64,000 nt of DNA, from assembly GCA_943736015.1 (NCBI GenBank), contig OX031072.1, forward strand, positions 6,289,501-6,353,500, read 5' to 3'. This document shows, piece by piece, positions 59,600-64,000 of this stretch. Below the pieces are notes generated by a model. That model did not search any database and was not told where the DNA came from. It saw only the letters and a list, made by a program, of their open reading frames with translations. Source of the stretch: Tridacna crocea. Lineage: Eukaryota > Mollusca > Bivalvia > Cardiida > Cardiidae. The translations under genes were made by a program, and so were the position numbers. Every line of letters starts with the position of its first letter. Position 1 is the first letter of the stretch.

Positions 59600-62500
59600 A
59601 TGGCTGAGCATGTACCCAACATTCCATTTCCAGCGAAACTGGAGCTCCGGAAAGGAAATCTGGCAGAGAACTGGAAGAAATTCAAGCGGGTTTGGGTCAA
59701 CTACGAGATCGCGACAGGTTTGTCAGAGCGAGACGCCAATTTACGAGTGGCTACACTTTTAACCTGCATGGGACCTGATGCCATTGAACTCTGCGATACT
59801 TTCACATTGTCAGAAGATGAGAGAAAAGACTGTGAAAAGGTATTAGAAGCCTTTGAAAAATACTGCATTGGCGAGACCAATGAAACTTACGAGAGATACA
59901 CGTTTAACTGTAGAAACCAGGAGGCAAACGAGACAATTGATGCATATGTATCAGCTTTACGAACACTAGTTAAAACATGCAACTATGGTGAACTAGAAAA
60001 TAGCATGATTCGTGATAGGATTGTCATTGGTATTCGTGACACTAAAACGAGAAAGAAGCTACTCCAGGAGAAAAAACTTGACCTAAGTCGCTGCATTGAC
60101 ATGTGCAGAGCGAGTGAAAAGACAGATGAGAGGGTCAAAACCATGAATCAAGAAGAAGTATCAGCAGTTGAGAAAAAGATGTCGAAAAATTCCAAGAAGG
60201 AAAACTCGATGCCAAATAGAGAATGTTGGTATTGTGATAAAAAACATGCACCCAAGAAGGAAGCATGCCCAGCATGGGGAATAAAGTGTCACAAGTGTGG
60301 CGAAATGAACCATTTTGCAAAAAAGTGCAAAAACAAATCAAAGGGACATAAAACAAAACAGAAGTCGAAACAAACAAAAGGTGTTCATTCAGTGAACTAT
60401 GAATCTGATGACAGTGAGACTGATGAAGGAGACGTGTTAGTCATTGAAGAGATTCAAATGGTGGAAACAGAACACTATCCGAAGAAACTGTTTGCTAAGA
60501 TGAAGATAGGGGAATCACAATTCAAATGTCAGTTAGACTGTGGTGCTACAGTGAACATAATGTCAGATACAGACTACATGAAGATTTGTGATGATCCGTT
60601 CCTGACAGGACTAAATAAATGTAACATCACGCTGAAAATGTACAATAAAACTGAAACAAAAACACTTGGAAAGAAACATTTCAAAGTAACCAATTTGAAG
60701 AACAAGAAAGTATACAATCTAGATTTTGTGGTTGTCAAGGGACCAGCACAAATGCTTTTGGGGTCACAGGCTATACAAACAATGAATCTAATTACTGTGA
60801 ACACAGAACACATAATGGCTATTGAAACGCCAGAAGTCATCAATGAATTTGATGATGTCTTCATAGGTGAAGGCAAGCTGCCTGGAAAACTGCATTTGGA
60901 ACTCACAGAAAAAGTAAAACCGGTTCAGCAACCTGTTAGAAAAGTGCCTATAGCATTGAAACCAAGACTGAAAGCAGAATTAGAGAGACTTGAGAAACTG
61001 AAAATTATAGCACCTGTGCAAGAACCAACAACTTGGATCTCAAGTATGGTTGTGGTCATAAAGAATTCTAAAAAAGTGAGACTATGCATCGATCCTAAAC
61101 CACTTAATAATTGTTTAATGCGAAACAATTACCCAATACCGACTATCGAAGATATTCTTCCGGATTTGACTGAGGCCAAGGTATTTACAGTTGTTGATGC
61201 TAAAAATGGGTTTTGGCATGTGGAATTAGATGAAGAATCTAGCTACTTGACAACATTTGGTACTCCTTGGGGAAGATTCAGATGGTTGAGAATGCCATTT
61301 GGAATCTCACCAGCTCCAGAGGAATTTCAAAGAAGACTCGATGAAGCTCTCGAAGGTCTAGAAGGATGTAAGGCTGTACATGATGACATCCTGGTATGGG
61401 GTTGTGGTAAATGTCACGAAGAAGCAGTATTGGATCATGACAACAAGTTAAGAAATCTGTTCAAGAGATGCAGAACAAAGAATATAAAACTGAACAAAGA
61501 CAAACTTAAGTTCAGGCAGAAAGAAGTCACTTTCATGGGCCATGTCATAGGTGAAGGTGGATTGAAAGTTGACGAGAGTAAGATTATAGCCATCAAGAAC
61601 ATGCCAACACCAACAGACAAAAAAGGTGTGCAAAGATTACTAGGCATGGTAAATTATGTACAGAAGTTTGCACCCAAACTATCATCTGTTACAGAACCAT
61701 TGAGGCAGTTGATAAGAAAAGACACCGAGTTTGTGTGGGACAGAAAGCATGACACATGTATGGAAGAAATTTGGACAATTCTATCTTCTGTACCAGTGCT
61801 GAAATTCTTCAATGTAACAAAACAGACTGTGCTTCAGTGCGATGCGTCAGAAACAGGACTGGGCGCATGTCTGATTCAGGAAGGTCACCCAGTAGCATAT
61901 GCATCCAGGGCATTGACAGCTGCAGAAAAGAATTATGCTCAGATAGAAAAAGAGCTCCTTGCCATTGTATTTGGTATGGAGAAATATGAACACTATGTCT
62001 ACGGAAGAAAGGTCATTGTAGAAAGCGACCATAAACCGCTGGAGATAATCCACAAGAAGTGTTTAACAAGTGCACCCAAGCGACTACAGAGGATGTTGTT
62101 GCGTTTGCAGAAATTTGACATTGATATACAGTACAAGCCAGGCTCACAGCTGTATATGGCAGATGCACTGAGCAGAGCATATTTGCCAAAGACAAAAGAC
62201 AATTTGTCACCAATAGAGACAGAAGTAGAAAATGTTAACATGATAGAAATGTTACCAGTCTCAGAAGAAAGAGTACAAGAGATCAGACAAGGAACAGCTG
62301 AGGATCACCAGCTACAATTACTGGTACAAACTGTCATGGCTGGATGGCCAGAGAAACGGGAGAATGTGCACCAAGATATACAGTGTTATTTCCCATTCAG
62401 AGAAGAAATCAGTCTTCAGGATGGTTTACTCTTCAAAGGAGACAGAGTAATAATTCCAAGACAGATGATTGTATCTATCATTGACAGACTTCATTCCAGT

Positions 62501-63739
62501 CATATAGGCATTCAAGGTTGTGTGAGAAGAGCCAGAGAAGCAGTTTACTGGCCAAATATGAACATGGACATAGAACAATACATTAGAAAACGTGAAACAT
62601 GCAGCGAACTGTCAACACATCAGCAGAAAGAAACATTACATAGCCATGAAATACCATCCCGTCCCTGGGAAGTGATAGGTGTAGATTTATGTGAATGTAA
62701 TGGAAACGATTATCTAATAACAGTAGATTACCTTTCAAACTTTTTCGAGGTAGATAAATTGGACAGTAAGTCAGGAAGAGGCGTAATTCCTAAGTTAAAA
62801 AAGCACATGGCAAGATATGGCATTCCAGAAAAAGTTGTAACTGATAATGGGCCACCATTTTCTAGCAAAGACTTTAAAGAATTTGCAAAAACCTACGAGT
62901 TTAAGCATGTGACAAGTTCCCCCATGTACCCAAAGTCTAACGGGAAAGTAGAGAACGCGGTCAAAACGGCTAAGAGACTAATGAAGAAAGCAAAACATTC
63001 CGAGAATGATGCCCATCTGGCCTTGTTGGACTATAGAAACACTCCAACTGAGGGGATTGGACTTTCCCCAGCACAAGTTATGTTTGGACGGCGTACTAGA
63101 ACACTCCTTCCCATCTCAAAAAGACTCTTAATGCCTGAATCCAGAAATACGAAAGAACATTACAACAAACTCGTGAAAAATAAAAATAAACAGGCAAAGT
63201 ACTACAACAAAAATGCCAAAGACAAACAACAGCTAAAATTAGGAGATATTGTAAGGGTATCCCCAATGGCGAAACACCAACCATGGAAAAAAGCAAGAGT
63301 GGAAACAGAAGAAGGTATTCGATCGTACAGGATAAAGACAGAGGACGGTTCAAGCTACAGAAGGAACAGAATTCATCTTCGTGGAACAAATGAACCCTTT
63401 CAGGAAGAATCATTAGAAACACAAATTGAGAAAAGTCCATCTAGTGAATCTAGTGTGTCAAATGAAAGTGAAATAAAATCACCTAGTGCCCTGTGTAATG
63501 GTGAATTGAAGTCACCTAGGGTTGAAAAGCGAATTAGTGTAGGAAAAAGTAGTGATGAAAGTGCTAAGATCAAGTGTAGTCAAGTGAAAGTGAATGAAAA
63601 CATCAAGTTAGGCAACAGAGAAAAGAAGAATTCAAGAGAAAGCAGTGAAAGGCTACAAACAGGCAACAGAACAGAATACCAGACAAAAAGAGGAAGAACA
63701 ATTAAGAAACCAACATATTTGCAAGAATTCCAGACATAA
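59600..63739 (+). CDS. Gag-Pol polyprotein, Ty3/gypsy type
   Basis: A single 1379-codon frame. In order: gag-like region (residues 1 to about 200), CCHC zinc knuckle CHKCGEMNHFAKKC (about 232-245), aspartic protease around Asp313, reverse transcriptase (about 440-640) with VHDDILVW at 593-600, RNase H (about 730-860) with QCDASETGLGACL, integrase zinc region (about 960-1015) and DDE core (about 1030-1200) including TDNGPPFSS and SNGKVENA, then a charged C-terminal tail. Gag and pol share one frame, as in several gypsy lineages. Domain order RT-RNaseH-integrase places it in Ty3/gypsy rather than Ty1/copia. Confidence 0.93.
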   Translation: MAEHVPNIPFPAKLELRKGNLAENWKKFKRVWVNYEIATGLSERDANLRVATLLTCMGPDAIELCDTFTLSEDERKDCEKVLEAFEKYCIGETNETYERYTFNCRNQEANETIDAYVSALRTLVKTCNYGELENSMIRDRIVIGIRDTKTRKKLLQEKKLDLSRCIDMCRASEKTDERVKTMNQEEVSAVEKKMSKNSKKENSMPNRECWYCDKKHAPKKEACPAWGIKCHKCGEMNHFAKKCKNKSKGHKTKQKSKQTKGVHSVNYESDDSETDEGDVLVIEEIQMVETEHYPKKLFAKMKIGESQFKCQLDCGATVNIMSDTDYMKICDDPFLTGLNKCNITLKMYNKTETKTLGKKHFKVTNLKNKKVYNLDFVVVKGPAQMLLGSQAIQTMNLITVNTEHIMAIETPEVINEFDDVFIGEGKLPGKLHLELTEKVKPVQQPVRKVPIALKPRLKAELERLEKLKIIAPVQEPTTWISSMVVVIKNSKKVRLCIDPKPLNNCLMRNNYPIPTIEDILPDLTEAKVFTVVDAKNGFWHVELDEESSYLTTFGTPWGRFRWLRMPFGISPAPEEFQRRLDEALEGLEGCKAVHDDILVWGCGKCHEEAVLDHDNKLRNLFKRCRTKNIKLNKDKLKFRQKEVTFMGHVIGEGGLKVDESKIIAIKNMPTPTDKKGVQRLLGMVNYVQKFAPKLSSVTEPLRQLIRKDTEFVWDRKHDTCMEEIWTILSSVPVLKFFNVTKQTVLQCDASETGLGACLIQEGHPVAYASRALTAAEKNYAQIEKELLAIVFGMEKYEHYVYGRKVIVESDHKPLEIIHKKCLTSAPKRLQRMLLRLQKFDIDIQYKPGSQLYMADALSRAYLPKTKDNLSPIETEVENVNMIEMLPVSEERVQEIRQGTAEDHQLQLLVQTVMAGWPEKRENVHQDIQCYFPFREEISLQDGLLFKGDRVIIPRQMIVSIIDRLHSSHIGIQGCVRRAREAVYWPNMNMDIEQYIRKRETCSELSTHQQKETLHSHEIPSRPWEVIGVDLCECNGNDYLITVDYLSNFFEVDKLDSKSGRGVIPKLKKHMARYGIPEKVVTDNGPPFSSKDFKEFAKTYEFKHVTSSPMYPKSNGKVENAVKTAKRLMKKAKHSENDAHLALLDYRNTPTEGIGLSPAQVMFGRRTRTLLPISKRLLMPESRNTKEHYNKLVKNKNKQAKYYNKNAKDKQQLKLGDIVRVSPMAKHQPWKKARVETEEGIRSYRIKTEDGSSYRRNRIHLRGTNEPFQEESLETQIEKSPSSESSVSNESEIKSPSALCNGELKSPRVEKRISVGKSSDESAKIKCSQVKVNENIKLGNREKKNSRESSERLQTGNRTEYQTKRGRTIKKPTYLQEFQT

Positions 63740-64000
63740 ACAGTAGGAAAGAAGGATGATATGGGTCTATTGATAACAATTATATTAGTAATATATTGGC
63801 TAATGTACTTGTGTCATTACACCGATATCAGTTGAAAGATTACATATTTTTTCATTTACATTCTAGTCAGAGCGAGAGATGCTCATAGAAATTAGTTTAA
63901 GTGTATAAACAATCAAGACTTTTTAGACTGCTTAACATAACTGAGTCTATTTGAAATATTTTAGTTTGTTTTCAAATCAATCAGGTATCAGAAAGATACA
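63740..64000 (+). other. Gypsy element 3' region, incomplete
   Basis: Non-coding sequence after the gag-pol stop. No polypurine tract or LTR repeat of the 59391 sequence is reached. Confidence 0.6.

Larger units (their letters stand above)
59391..64000 (+). mobile_element. Ty3/gypsy LTR retrotransposon, 3' end outside window
   Basis: A 191-bp 5' LTR (TGTCAACTG to GATACA) is followed directly by a tRNA-type primer site and a single long gag-pol frame. About 260 bp follow the stop before the window ends, with no polypurine tract or 3' LTR yet visible. The coding part looks whole, with no breaks seen, which suggests a young copy. It lies upstream of the globin gene, in the opposite orientation. 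Confidence 0.93.

Noticed and set aside
60135-63440. Minus-strand frames inside gag-pol
   Set aside because: Shadows of the long plus-strand frame.

Overview
This is a eukaryotic, AT-rich and very repeat-rich window, most likely from a bivalve mollusc. That is an inference from the kinds of tRNA-derived SINEs, tandem-repeat elements and MITEs present, which I recall from heterodont clams and mussels; genus cannot be told. Nothing looks bacterial.

One host gene can be built. A three-exon globin gene lies on the minus strand: exon 1 at 57101-56905, exon 2 at 32380-32155 and exon 3 at 22555-22421. All four splice sites are GT/AG. The frame joins into 185 codons, with the CD1 Phe, E7 His and F8 His in register. 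The introns fall at the two ancestral globin positions, B12.2 (phase 2) and G7.0 (phase 0). They are about 24.5 kb and 9.6 kb, so a 558-base coding sequence is spread over 34.7 kb and most of this window is globin intron.

The rest is dominated by short non-autonomous DNA elements. The main family has roughly 85 recognisable copies or pieces of about 230 bp. They end in TTAACCC...GGGTTAA, as piggyBac-type MITEs do, and are built round a 60-70 bp near-perfect palindrome. Three palindrome subfamilies (A, B, C) differ by changes made symmetrically in both arms. Neighbouring copies often share one TTAA, like beads on a string. Other families are: Mutator-like elements with a CATCTTCGCGAGCCAAGG end and 9-bp target duplications, some carrying a short CxxC...CxxC zinc-finger-like reading frame; seven tandem-repeat elements whose ends suggest Helitron/Helentron-type non-autonomous elements; a MITE ending CAGAGCTCCAG; a MITE ending GGGCC-GTATTCACC; tRNA-derived SINEs; a deleted mariner; and a Harbinger-like element nested in a palindrome MITE with a SINE inside it.

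Layout: 1-3.1 kb sparse sequence with a repeated TTCCTTTCG motif and a SINE head; 3.1-22.4 kb MITE-dense flank downstream of the globin gene; 22.4-57.1 kb the globin gene with element-filled introns; 57.1-59.2 kb upstream flank with MITEs; 59.4 kb to the end, a Ty3/gypsy LTR retrotransposon with an unbroken 1379-codon gag-pol frame, running off the right edge.
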